From positions 1 to 64,000 of the forward strand of contig NZ_FWYB01000009.1 of the NCBI RefSeq assembly GCF_900176505.1: a stretch of 64,000 nucleotides of DNA, read 5' to 3'. Numbering within the stretch: the first letter of the stretch is position 1; every line of letters starts with the position of its first letter. Of this stretch, positions 1 to 8,592 are shown one piece after another. The notes beneath the pieces are model-generated. The model ran no database searches. It was not told where the DNA came from and saw only the letters and a program-made list of their open reading frames with translations. This DNA comes from Pedobacter nyackensis. Its GTDB lineage: Bacteria > Bacteroidota > Bacteroidia > Sphingobacteriales > Sphingobacteriaceae. Both the position numbers and the translations under genes were made by a program.

Positions 1-42
1 TTCTGCAGGATAATCTAACCTTGCCATTACTTCTTTGTTCAT
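1..42 (-). CDS. Possible 5' end of a leftward CDS (partial)
   Basis: An open frame on the minus strand starts with ATG at 40-42 and runs off the left edge of the window. Only 14 codons are visible, reading MNKEVMARLDYPAE. That is too little to name a family. The start lies about 27 bp beyond the left end of the IS element, and the IS transposase genes point the same way, so IS transcription could run into it. It could also be a chance frame. Confidence 0.3.
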   Translation of the reverse strand, partial: MNKEVMARLDYPAE

Positions 43-68
43 CGAAAACTTAGTTTTTTCTCAAAAAC

Positions 69-94
69 TGTAAAGTTATAGACGGATAAGACCC
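69..94 (+). repeat. Candidate left inverted repeat of the IS3-family element
   Basis: Reading inward, it begins TGTAAAGTTATAGACGG and reaches ACCC at 91-94. It aligns imperfectly with the other end, best over the inner CGG...ACCC part and the following CTTTACTTT block. The outer boundary is inferred. Confidence 0.4.
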
Positions 95-153
95 TTTACT
101 TTTTATTACTGATTATTTTTTACAGTAATTTTAAACGGTTTCTAATTCTTTTT

Positions 154-996
154 TTAACACAATGTTATGTTTTGTTGTGGGGTTTGTAGTTCGCAACTAA
201 AATGGGGTCTGATATTGTTGTATTTAGCTATAGCCATATCTACGGCTATTATTGCCTCATTAAAATTTCCAAATGTTTGATAAAGGTCGAATTCTACTTT
301 CAAAATGCCGTTTACGCGTTCTGCAATGGCATTGTCATATGGATTTCCATCCTGGGTCATACTGATTTTAATGTTGCTTTGCTTTAATAATTTGACATAC
401 TAGTCACAACAATATTGGATTCCCCTATCAGAGTGGTGAATAAGCGATCTGTCTGGGAATATCCTTGAATTAAAGGCCATTTTGAATGCTTTGATACAAC
501 TAAAGGCTTTTAAATCCCGGCTTAAATTGTAGCCTACAATTTTCCGGGAATAAGCGTCAGTAACAAGAGAAAGGTAGATAAACCCCTTTTTAGTTCTCAG
601 GTAGGTGATGTCGCTTACCCATATTTGTTCTGCTCTTTTACTCTCTTTTCTTTGTACCAGATCAGGCCATATCTTAAAATGATGATGAGAATTGGTTGTT
701 CTTGCATACCTTTTCTTTTGTTTGATAAGCATATTGTTTTCTCTGAGCATGGTAAATAAGGCATCTCTACCTAAATCGATATCATGCAGTTCCAGGAAAT
801 TTTTTAGCATAAAGTGCAATTTAATCCCGCCGATTTTAGGCATATCAGTTCTTATTTTTCGAACCTTCTGCAACACCAGCTCGTACTTGATTGCTTTTTG
901 ATCTTTGTGTTCCTGAATATGATACCAGGCTTGCCGGCTTTTACCAAACAGCTTGCAAATAGTTAATAAGGAAATATTTTGATATACTACTTTCAT
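154..996 (-). pseudogene. IS3-family transposase orfB (rve integrase core), amber-interrupted
   Basis: This is the DDE integrase subunit of an IS3-type transposase. The N-terminal part holds the HTH_21-like region, followed by the rve core with the first catalytic Asp in VSDITYL and the second in HHSDRG. A TAG codon at 400-402 interrupts the frame just after IQYCCD. Reading resumes in the same frame and shows the third catalytic residue, Glu, in NPYDNAIAERV. One base change from GAG to TAG would explain the break. The translated product lacks the catalytic Glu and should be inactive. The ATG at 994-996 overlaps the orfA stop in an ATGA arrangement. Confidence 0.9.
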
Positions 997-1361
997 TTGG
1001 CAGGCGGTTTGGTACCAGACTTTTTTGCAATATTTACCCCCGTTTCCTGCTCATAATTACTGATCATCATTTCCATAGCTGTAATTTTTAGTTTTGCCAG
1101 GGCGAGTTCTTTAGTTAAAACATCATCATTAGATGGGGCTGTTATACTTTGCTCCTCAACAGGAGGCGTACTGGAATCAGGGTAATGCTTTCTATACCAA
1201 CGCACAAAATGCCCTATGTTGTCCCTAGTTAGATTGTATTTTTCTCCTATTTGACGTGTGCTATAATTTCCCGCAAGATATTCTCTGGCAACAGCAATTT
1301 TAAAACTGTCTTCGTATGTAGGAATACGACCTTTGCTTACTCCTTTTCGTGGTTTTTCCAT
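993..1361 (-). CDS. IS3-family transposase orfA (helix-turn-helix)
   Basis: This 122-residue protein has the usual size and layout of OrfA in IS3 elements. A helix-turn-helix DNA-binding region lies at about residues 16-55 (YSTRQIGEKYNLTRDNIGHF), followed by a linker and a C-terminal heptad-like helix for oligomerisation. Its stop codon overlaps the orfB start (ATGA at 993-996), which fits translational coupling or the -1 frameshifting used by the family to make OrfAB. The gene itself is intact. Confidence 0.88.
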   Translation of the reverse strand: MEKPRKGVSKGRIPTYEDSFKIAVAREYLAGNYSTRQIGEKYNLTRDNIGHFVRWYRKHYPDSSTPPVEEQSITAPSNDDVLTKELALAKLKITAMEMMISNYEQETGVNIAKKSGTKPPAK

Positions 1362-1378
1362 TAATTTATTAAAGTTAA

Positions 1379-1403
1379 GGGTTAGCCCGCGATTTGTAAG
1401 GCA
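1379..1403 (-). repeat. Candidate right inverted repeat of the IS3-family element
   Basis: Read inward from position 1403 it begins TGCCTTACAAATCGCGGG and reaches ACCC at 1382-1379, mirroring the left end imperfectly. The outer boundary is inferred. Confidence 0.4.
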
Positions 1404-1656
1404 AAATCAGGAATCGACATACTGATTAGGAATCAACACCAGGATTATGCAGGGAATATGCAACGATTAGCGAGCAAATAGAACGTCAACATACATTCAT
1501 GGCGTATAAGATTAACGTAATATGCGTCAGGAATAAATAACCTAATTAATAATTCTGTTCCTGCTTCAAAAATGAATTAGTGGAGTAGAGGGCAGTGTTG
1601 TTTATTTTTGTAATTCGAAATATTTTTCTAATATTAGGATTAAGTTTTGTCTAAAA
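1404..1656. other. Intergenic region upstream of the first sigma factor gene
   Basis: This AT-rich stretch holds no convincing gene. It must contain the promoter for the sigma factor gene, but no clear TTTG/TAnnTTTG pair was found. The nearest candidate is a T-rich block at about 1640-1650 that departs from the consensus. Confidence 0.4.
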
Positions 1657-2235
1657 ATGGGGGGCTATAGTAAGTATACTGATCAGGATTTGACCGAATT
1701 TCTTCGGGATGGGGATCGAATGGCATATACTGAAATCTATAACAGATATAATCGGCTGTTATATCTGTTCGCCTATAAGCGTTTGGGTAACCGGGAAGAG
1801 GTAAAAGATCTTATACATGAAGTGTTTCTCTCACTCTGGTTAAATCATCAACATGTAAATCTCACTTATAGTCTATCAACCTATTTACATACTGCAGTGC
1901 GAAACAAGATTATTGATCTTATAGCTCATAAACAGGTTTCTGGTAGATATATCGAGACGTTTAACAATTATGTACAATCAGGTCAGAATACTACTGATCA
2001 TTTGATCCGGCACAATGAACTATTAGCCTTAATTGAAAGCGAGATTCAGGCACTTCCAATAAAAATGAGAGCCGTTTTTGATTTAAGCAGAAAATCAAAT
2101 TACTCCCGAAAAGAGATTGCTGAAGAGCTAGGTTTATCCGAGCAAACGGTTAAAAGTCATATGCAGCATGCGCTAAAGATTTTAAAGGTTAAACTCGGTT
2201 CTTTGATGGTTTTGGTATTCCTTATCGATCCATAA
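1657..2235 (+). CDS. ECF RNA polymerase sigma-70 factor (Bacteroidota FecI-like)
   Basis: This 192-residue extracytoplasmic-function sigma factor has region 2 at about residues 25-92 (motif AYTEIYNRYNRLLY, then NREEVKDLIHEVFLSLW) and region 4 at about 125-177 (LPIKMRAVFDLSRKSNYSRK, then a helix-turn-helix ending SEQTVKSHMQHAL). It recruits RNA polymerase to a small set of promoters, typically including the neighbouring SusCD genes. An anti-sigma gene follows after about 80 bp, then SusC with an STN domain. This is the FecI-FecR-transducer order. The C-terminus has a short hydrophobic tail (LMVLVFLIDP), also common in this subfamily. Confidence 0.95.
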   Translation: MGGYSKYTDQDLTEFLRDGDRMAYTEIYNRYNRLLYLFAYKRLGNREEVKDLIHEVFLSLWLNHQHVNLTYSLSTYLHTAVRNKIIDLIAHKQVSGRYIETFNNYVQSGQNTTDHLIRHNELLALIESEIQALPIKMRAVFDLSRKSNYSRKEIAEELGLSEQTVKSHMQHALKILKVKLGSLMVLVFLIDP

Positions 2236-2316
2236 AATTATTTTTACTTTTTTTTAACCCCTCCGTAGTACTTGGCCGACTAACAACTAAATATTCCAAA
2301 AAAAAAGTTGTTAGAT

Positions 2317-3435
2317 ATGAATGGTGAAGGACTAAAAGAATTATTAGCAAAGTATAGAGCAGGAGATTGTACGGAAGGGGAAAAGATCTTGTTAGAGAAT
2401 TGGATCTCTAACGTAACTTATCCCGAATATCAAATTTCAGAGGAAGACTTACAACAGGACCTATCCGAAATAAGGAGTAGTCTTCCGCTGGTTAAAACAA
2501 TTAAACTGTGGCCCCGAATTGCCGCTGCAGCATCCGTTATTTTCCTATTAGGGTTCGGAATATACTTTTATAATTACAATACTTCCGGAGAAATTAGAGA
2601 GTCTGAACTTCGTGTAAGTGATATTGGTCCGGGAGGCAATAAGGCGTATCTGACCTTAGGTAATGGCAAACGTATAGCTCTTACTGACGCCAACAATGGT
2701 GCACTGGCAAAGCAATCTAATATGGAAATTATTAAAGCTGCTGATGGTCGCTTGATTTATAAGATGAATGGTGAAGCACAAAAATCTTCAGGTTTGACTT
2801 ATAATACGATCGAAACACCCAATGGCGGTAAATATGAAATCACGCTTCCTGATGGAACACATGTTTGGTTGAATTCCGCTTCTATATTGAAATATCCCGC
2901 ATCGTTTGCCTTATTAAAGGAGCGAAGAGTTGAGTTAAAAGGAGAGGCTTACTTTGAAGTTGCTCATAATAAAACTGTTCCGTTTAAAGTGAGCTCTTCA
3001 GGTCAAACTGTTGAAGTCCTGGGAACGCATTTTAATGTTAATTCTTATTCAGATGAGGGTACTATAAAAACAACACTTCTTGAAGGTTCAGTGAAGGTAT
3101 CGCTTCCAGGTTCGAAAGATTTCAAGTTACTTAAGCCCGGCGAGCAGGCTGATAATAGCGGTGGCAGCATTGAGATCTCAAAAGCCAATACAGATCAGGC
3201 AATGGGATGGAAAAATGGAGACTTTGTATTTAAGGGGGAAGATGTGAAAACCGTTATGCGCCAGCTGGCAAGATGGTATGATGTTGAAATAGAATATAAA
3301 GGGAATGTTTCGGATATAGGTTTTGTAAGTACGATCTCAAGATCAAGAAAATTATCCGAAGTAATTAAAGTACTACAAGCAACAGAGGGTGTTCATTTTA
3401 AAATTGAAGGAAGGAGGGTTTTAGTTATGCCTTAA
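2317..3435 (+). CDS. FecR-family anti-sigma factor
   Basis: This 372-residue inner-membrane protein should bind the upstream sigma factor through its cytoplasmic N-terminus and the SusC STN domain through its periplasmic part. One membrane helix is visible at about residues 66-86. The periplasmic FecR domain follows (YNTIETPNGGKYEITLPDGT, then VELKGEAYFEVAHN and VEVLGTHFNVNSY), then a C-terminal DUF4974 region (VMRQLARWYDVEIEY, ending in EGVHFKIEGRRVLVMP). I chose ATG 2317 over an in-frame TTG at 2308 because family members start with such a short Met-led helix. A hairpin begins 29 bp after the stop. Confidence 0.93.
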   Translation: MNGEGLKELLAKYRAGDCTEGEKILLENWISNVTYPEYQISEEDLQQDLSEIRSSLPLVKTIKLWPRIAAAASVIFLLGFGIYFYNYNTSGEIRESELRVSDIGPGGNKAYLTLGNGKRIALTDANNGALAKQSNMEIIKAADGRLIYKMNGEAQKSSGLTYNTIETPNGGKYEITLPDGTHVWLNSASILKYPASFALLKERRVELKGEAYFEVAHNKTVPFKVSSSGQTVEVLGTHFNVNSYSDEGTIKTTLLEGSVKVSLPGSKDFKLLKPGEQADNSGGSIEISKANTDQAMGWKNGDFVFKGEDVKTVMRQLARWYDVEIEYKGNVSDIGFVSTISRSRKLSEVIKVLQATEGVHFKIEGRRVLVMP

Positions 3436-3463
3436 ACAATATTTAAAAGGCTATCTGAAAACA

Positions 3464-3489
3464 ATCGGGAACGTTGACGCGTCCCCGAT
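3464..3489 (+). promoter_or_regulatory. Hairpin between fecR and susC, copy 1
   Basis: A 10-bp stem (one A-C mismatch) closes a six-base loop TTGACG. It lies 28 bp after the fecR stop and 65 bp before the susC start. No T-run follows, so it is not a standard intrinsic terminator. The second Sus locus has a hairpin with the same stem length, loop pattern and offset at 19161-19186. A role in attenuation or transcript processing is inferred. Confidence 0.65.
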
Positions 3490-3554
3490 CAAAAGTCAGA
3501 AAGCCTCAATAACAATGCTTGGAAACATATTTATCAACTTAAACCGACGTATAA

Positions 3555-6500
3555 ATGTACAAATTTTACAATAAAATCTGGTATAGTCTGACCAACTGTA
3601 CCATGCGTTTCATAGGAAATATTCTATCGGAGGCATTTTCAGGGTGTCATTTAAAGAAATGGATAATGAGGATGAATTTAATAATTATTACGCTATGTAT
3701 AGCCAGCTTACAAATCGCATTTGCAGCTCATGCGCAAAGTATAACCTTAGTTAAGAAGAATGCTTCGCTCGATGAAGTTTTTCAGGAACTTAGAAAGCAA
3801 AGTGGTTACGATTTTGTGATTACCAATGTGCAGATTAAACAAGCAAAACCGGTAACCATTCGGGCAGATCGTGAAGAATTGGTTGCCGTGCTGAACAAGT
3901 GTTTTGACGGACAGCCATTTACTTACTCAATAGAGAATAAAACGATTATTGTGATTCCCAGAAAAAGTTCCCTCTCCCGGGAAGCAAAAAAAGCTATACG
4001 TGGAAAAGTAACAGATGGTAAAATTCCCTTAGTTGGTGTATCAGTTAGAATTGATGGAACAAACAGTGTGACGATGACAGATGCCAATGGGTATTTTGCT
4101 TTAAACCTGGTACCTGGCACTTACCGTATTGTTTTCAGCTCGGTAGGCTACGAAAGCAAACGCATAGAAAAAGTGGTAACCAACGACGAAGATAGCGAAA
4201 TGAACATTGTCTTAAATGCCGTGGTTGCACAACTTCAGGAGGCCATTGTAGTAGGTTACACCACTAAGAAACCAAGCGAAATTACTGGTTCATTACAAAC
4301 ATTTACAACTAAAGCGCTTGAAGGCGTAACATCCAATAACCTGATATCCATGTTAAAAGGGAAGATCGCCGGGATGTACATTACAGAACCTTCCGGTGAT
4401 CCGAATAGAAAATCAACATTTGTAGTACGTGGACAAGGCACATTACCCATTGAATTTAATCCCAGGGTAACCAACAACCTGAACCCCTTAATTGTAGTAG
4501 ATGGTATCATTTACGCAGACGCGATGTACCCCAGCGATATCGTTTCCAACACAGATATAGAGAGCGTCACTTTGTTAAAAGATGCTGCCTCAACGGCTAT
4601 TTATGGTTCCCGTGCCAGTCAGGGAGTTTTGGTGATCACAACTAAGCAGGGGAAACCCGGCAGGGCCCAGTTAGATATTAACAGCACCATCGGTGTAAGT
4701 AAAAGGTATATGGGCAAAATCAAGTTCATGAATAGCCGCGAACTCTACGATTATCAACGCAAAATGCTGATCAACTCTTTTGGTATAAACAATGAAGGAT
4801 TAACGCAGCCAAACTACCTGGCAAAATACTTGCCTCCAGAATCTGAATTGAACAACTTTACCGATTGGGATGACCTTTTTTATAGAGATGCCCTGACCAA
4901 AAATATTGATGCTGGTCTTTCTGGTGGAACTGATCAAACCCGCTATTACTTTGGTGCAAACAGATACGATGAACAAGGTGCTTTAAAACAGAACGACTTG
5001 CAAAGAACCAGTGTAAAGTTACGTTTGGATCATAATATCACGAGGAAGTTAAGTTTTGGCGCCAATATCAGCACCATCTTCGATAAGGGAAACACGAGCC
5101 CTACTAGCGGTGGACGCAATGCACTGTTACCTTGGTATACCCCATATAATGCAGATGGTACGCTTAAAGAAACTCTGGCGGTAGATACCTATGGTTACCC
5201 GATTGATAACCCTATTTACGACCTCCAATACAATAGTAACGTAAACAAAACCCAACAGCTAAACAGCATTTTTAGTGCAAGATATAAGCTTACAGATTGG
5301 ATCACTTTGTCTTCAAACAACTCTTACAGTACAAGTTTCAGTAATAGTGAGAATTATCTTGACAGGCTATCATTAGCTGGTCGTTATTACAAAGGTGAAC
5401 TGACACAGCGAAAATTAAGTTCAAATTCATTCATGACCTCCAACCTCATTACTGCTAACAAACAATTAGGTGTTCACAATGTTGGTGGTTTGGCTGGTTT
5501 TGAATACAACAAAAGCAATTCCGAATATAACGGGCTGGCTGTAAGAAATCTTCCTACAGGAATTAAAGTACCTTCTGCTGCTGCAGAAGCCGCTAACAGT
5601 TTCAATGGAAAATCTTATGAGGGAGAGCGTTTTACAAGAGGTTCCTACTCCATTTTTACAGAAGGCAACTACAACTATAAGGAAAGATATTTCGCTAATG
5701 CTTCCTACAGGATGGATTATTCTACCAATTTCGGAATTGAAAATAGGGCTGGACATTTCTATTCAATAGGTGGCGCCTGGTTAGTAACGAATGAAAAATT
5801 CCTGCATAACAATAAATATCTAACCAGCTTAAAACTTAGAGCCAGTTATGGCACCAGTGGAAAAGTGGCTGGAGAAGACTTTTTAACGGAAAGCTTTTAC
5901 AACTTTAGCTACCAGTATGGCGGACAGCCGGCAGCAGTAATTAACCAATTGGGTAATAAAAGCATCACCTGGGAAAAGGCCTTTATCCGCAATTTTGGTA
6001 TTGACCTTGAATTGTTCAAAAGGGTTAACATGACTGCTGATGTTTATCAGAAGCGCAATACCAACTTGATTCAGCGTGTCGGCACTTCAGCAGTTCTGGG
6101 TGTGCCAAGTCAATATCAAAATATTGGAGAAATTCTTAACAAAGGAGTGGAACTAACCTTAACCAGTAGAAACCTTGTTGGGGCCTTCAGCTGGACAACT
6201 AGCTTTAACTTCACTTACAATACCAATAAAGTTATTAAACTCTATAATGGAACCATTTTGTATGGAAATGCAGGGACTATTAAAGAAGGAGATGACATCA
6301 ACAGTGTCCATGTTTTTAAGTGGCTGGGTGTAGATGCGCAAACAGGACTTCCACAATTTGAACGCGTTGAGTTTGATGCAGCGACAAATACAATTAAAAA
6401 GGTAACTGTAAATAAATACGATGATATTTTTACCGGTATGCAACCCGGCGACGATATCATGCGCCAATTTCAAAATGTAGGAAACAGCACACCTAAATAT

Positions 6501-7010
6501 TATGGTGGTTTGCAAAATACATTCGGTTACAAAGGTTTTGAATTATCTGTTTTATTGAATTTTGCGACAGATTATCTGGTATATAACAATTCACGAAACA
6601 CATATTTCTCGGCAGAGGGAAATAACATCCTTCAATACAACCAGATTAAACCGGCAAAAGGACAGGTGATATGGGAGAAACCGGGCGATCAAGCGACTGA
6701 ACCCAAGTTATTCAGAAATCGCATGGACGGCGCTGATAATCCCACCTCAAGAACATGGGAAGATGCCAGTCACATCAGAGTACGTAATGTCAGGCTAACC
6801 TACAGTCTGCCAGCTCAATTGATCAGCAGGGCAAAACTGACCAGGGCCAATGTTTTCATCAGCGGAGATAACCTTTTCATCTTTACTAAAAAAGGATTCT
6901 ATGGTGTTGATCCCGAAGGCGGTACAATGGGGCAGTCAGACAACTATGGTATAGGTGCCGGCTATGGTGCCAGCAGAAAGTTCCTTTTAGGTTTACAGCT
7001 ATCATTTTAA
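3555..7010 (+). CDS. SusC/RagA-family TonB-dependent receptor with STN signalling domain
   Basis: This 1151-residue outer-membrane transporter imports ligand captured with its SusD partner, using TonB energy. The leader is long (about 60 residues; hydrophobic part LIIITLCIASLQIAFAAHA, cleavage near residue 60). An STN domain at about 63-136 starts with SITLVKKNASLDEVFQELR. A carboxypeptidase-regulatory-like domain spans about 148-222. The plug starts near 228 with LQEAIVVGYTTKK, and a beta-barrel runs to the C-terminal Phe (FLLGLQLSF). The STN domain points to FecIR-type signalling with the two genes upstream. Such extended Met-Tyr-Lys leaders are common in Sphingobacteriaceae receptors, which supports this start. 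The substrate cannot be read from sequence. Confidence 0.95.
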   Translation: MYKFYNKIWYSLTNCTMRFIGNILSEAFSGCHLKKWIMRMNLIIITLCIASLQIAFAAHAQSITLVKKNASLDEVFQELRKQSGYDFVITNVQIKQAKPVTIRADREELVAVLNKCFDGQPFTYSIENKTIIVIPRKSSLSREAKKAIRGKVTDGKIPLVGVSVRIDGTNSVTMTDANGYFALNLVPGTYRIVFSSVGYESKRIEKVVTNDEDSEMNIVLNAVVAQLQEAIVVGYTTKKPSEITGSLQTFTTKALEGVTSNNLISMLKGKIAGMYITEPSGDPNRKSTFVVRGQGTLPIEFNPRVTNNLNPLIVVDGIIYADAMYPSDIVSNTDIESVTLLKDAASTAIYGSRASQGVLVITTKQGKPGRAQLDINSTIGVSKRYMGKIKFMNSRELYDYQRKMLINSFGINNEGLTQPNYLAKYLPPESELNNFTDWDDLFYRDALTKNIDAGLSGGTDQTRYYFGANRYDEQGALKQNDLQRTSVKLRLDHNITRKLSFGANISTIFDKGNTSPTSGGRNALLPWYTPYNADGTLKETLAVDTYGYPIDNPIYDLQYNSNVNKTQQLNSIFSARYKLTDWITLSSNNSYSTSFSNSENYLDRLSLAGRYYKGELTQRKLSSNSFMTSNLITANKQLGVHNVGGLAGFEYNKSNSEYNGLAVRNLPTGIKVPSAAAEAANSFNGKSYEGERFTRGSYSIFTEGNYNYKERYFANASYRMDYSTNFGIENRAGHFYSIGGAWLVTNEKFLHNNKYLTSLKLRASYGTSGKVAGEDFLTESFYNFSYQYGGQPAAVINQLGNKSITWEKAFIRNFGIDLELFKRVNMTADVYQKRNTNLIQRVGTSAVLGVPSQYQNIGEILNKGVELTLTSRNLVGAFSWTTSFNFTYNTNKVIKLYNGTILYGNAGTIKEGDDINSVHVFKWLGVDAQTGLPQFERVEFDAATNTIKKVTVNKYDDIFTGMQPGDDIMRQFQNVGNSTPKYYGGLQNTFGYKGFELSVLLNFATDYLVYNNSRNTYFSAEGNNILQYNQIKPAKGQVIWEKPGDQATEPKLFRNRMDGADNPTSRTWEDASHIRVRNVRLTYSLPAQLISRAKLTRANVFISGDNLFIFTKKGFYGVDPEGGTMGQSDNYGIGAGYGASRKFLLGLQLSF

Positions 7011-7022
7011 ACCCAACTTATT

Positions 7023-8519
7023 ATGAAAAAGTACTTATTATTAATATACATCTGCATAACGGCCCTATCGATGTCGGGCTGCAAAAAAGCAATTGATGAA
7101 GACATCAAACCTTCGAATGATAAGACTGATTTCGAAGTGCTTAAAACCCTGGATGGATTAGCTACAGCCACCAATGGCAGCTACTCTTTACTTGTTACCC
7201 AAAATGCAAGGGATTTTCCTTATGATCTGACTTGGTTTCACATGAGTGAATTTAAAGGTAATAACCTGTTTGCGGTTACTCAAGCCTACCCTCAATACAG
7301 AGATGATGGCTATACCTACACAAACTCGCCAATACAAGGTGTTACACCGAGCTTTTGGAAAATGTCGTATCGGATTATATTTAGTGCCAACAAAGTTATT
7401 GATGCCATAGAAGACGGTAAAGGGGTTGAGTATGATCAGTTTAAAGGAGAGAACTATTTTATTAGAGCAATGGCCTATTTCAATATGGCACGCATATATG
7501 CAGCCCCATATTATCAAAATAATGAAACCAACCTGGCTGTACCGCTTACATTGAGTGCTGATATGGACAAAAGTTATAAACCGGCACGTAATACTGTGAA
7601 GGAAGTATATGCACAGGTCATTGCTGATCTTGAAAAAGCAGCTACATTAATGACCAAAGTAAAATCTAATAATTACGCTTCTAAAGAAAGTGCCTGGGCT
7701 TTATTATCTCGTGTATACCTTTACATGAGCGGTACAGCAACTCAACCGAACACTGGGTATTGCGACAAGGCCATAGAATATGCCGATAAAGTAATCGCCT
7801 CTCCCCGGTTTACTTTGGTACAGGATCAGGATTACGCAACTGTTTTTGCTAAAGACAGCAGAACGAACAAAGAATTTATATTCGCCTTTAGTCATGATCC
7901 CGCTAACGGAAACGTGATTAACGAATTTCTAACACCAAAAAATTTCTACGGTTACTATATTAATGGGGAATATGCGGCTTCTCCGGATTACATGGCAATT
8001 TTAGATCAGAACGTAGCCGATTTAAGACATAGTTTTGTAAGAGCCGAGAATGATCCCCGTTCTCCAAATCGTTTTACGGTTACAAAATATGATTTCGAAC
8101 AAGTGGATGCAAATGGGTACAGCACGCAATCCAAAAGTGCTACCTGCTATCTGCGTTTGGCCGAAATGTATTTGAACAAAGCAGAAGCATTGGCCAAAAA
8201 AGGACTTAACTCGGATGCACTTGTTCCATTAAATGAAATCAGGAAAAGGGCAAAGGCTCCAGAATGGACAACGTCGAGCCTGGCAACAGCGAATATGACC
8301 GCTTTTCAGGCTACTTTAAATGAGCGCAGGTTGGAACTTGCATGGGAAGGACATGGAACCTATGATGATTTTCGTAACGGTTTACCAATGAAGCGGTTGT
8401 ATACCGATTATTTTCACACCACACCGCTCACTATCCAACCTACAGATAAACGTGTACCCTATCCTGTACCTTTTGAAGAGATCAAAATGAACGGTAATTT
8501 AATACAAAACCCAATATAA
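7023..8519 (+). CDS. SusD/RagB-family outer-membrane nutrient-binding lipoprotein
   Basis: This 498-residue surface lipoprotein forms the lid over the upstream SusC. A lipoprotein signal ends in SMSGC (Cys at residue 20). The SusD-like fold is indicated by helical TPR-type segments (ENYFIRAMAYFNMARIYA; ESAWALLSRVYLYMSG) and the characteristic C-terminal block CYLRLAEMYLNKAEAL, LNEIRKRAK and LNERRLELAWEGH. It starts 12 bp after susC and is surely co-transcribed with it. A hairpin follows the gene. Confidence 0.94.
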   Translation: MKKYLLLIYICITALSMSGCKKAIDEDIKPSNDKTDFEVLKTLDGLATATNGSYSLLVTQNARDFPYDLTWFHMSEFKGNNLFAVTQAYPQYRDDGYTYTNSPIQGVTPSFWKMSYRIIFSANKVIDAIEDGKGVEYDQFKGENYFIRAMAYFNMARIYAAPYYQNNETNLAVPLTLSADMDKSYKPARNTVKEVYAQVIADLEKAATLMTKVKSNNYASKESAWALLSRVYLYMSGTATQPNTGYCDKAIEYADKVIASPRFTLVQDQDYATVFAKDSRTNKEFIFAFSHDPANGNVINEFLTPKNFYGYYINGEYAASPDYMAILDQNVADLRHSFVRAENDPRSPNRFTVTKYDFEQVDANGYSTQSKSATCYLRLAEMYLNKAEALAKKGLNSDALVPLNEIRKRAKAPEWTTSSLATANMTAFQATLNERRLELAWEGHGTYDDFRNGLPMKRLYTDYFHTTPLTIQPTDKRVPYPVPFEEIKMNGNLIQNPI

Positions 8520-8528
8520 AAAAAGAAC

Positions 8529-8564
8529 CAGTATTAGCCTGAGCTTTGGCGAAGGCTAATACTG
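8529..8564 (+). terminator. Hairpin after susD (possible attenuator or partial terminator)
   Basis: A perfect 11-bp stem (CAGTATTAGCC at 8529-8539 pairing with 8554-8564) encloses a 14-base loop and is followed by ATTTTC, a short T-run. It separates susCD from the downstream cargo genes and could lower their expression relative to the transporter. Confidence 0.6.
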
Positions 8565-8592
8565 ATTTTCATACAAAAAAACAGAAAACAAC

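Larger units (their letters stand above)
69..1403 (-). mobile_element. IS3-family insertion sequence, transposase inactivated
   Basis: The element is about 1.33 kb and carries two overlapping leftward genes of the IS3 orfA/orfB type. Candidate imperfect terminal repeats begin with TG at 69 and end with CA at 1403. Both contain a block like ACCCTTNACTTT reading inward (91-103 and 1371-1382), with weaker matching further out. No matching 3-bp target duplication is evident: the flanks are AAC on the left and AAA on the right. Exact ends are therefore inferred. orfB has an in-frame stop, so this copy probably cannot move by itself. Confidence 0.75.

Noticed and set aside
6159..6515. 118-codon minus-strand frame within the first susC
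   Set aside because: It lies wholly inside the beta-barrel coding region and shows no domain or start context.
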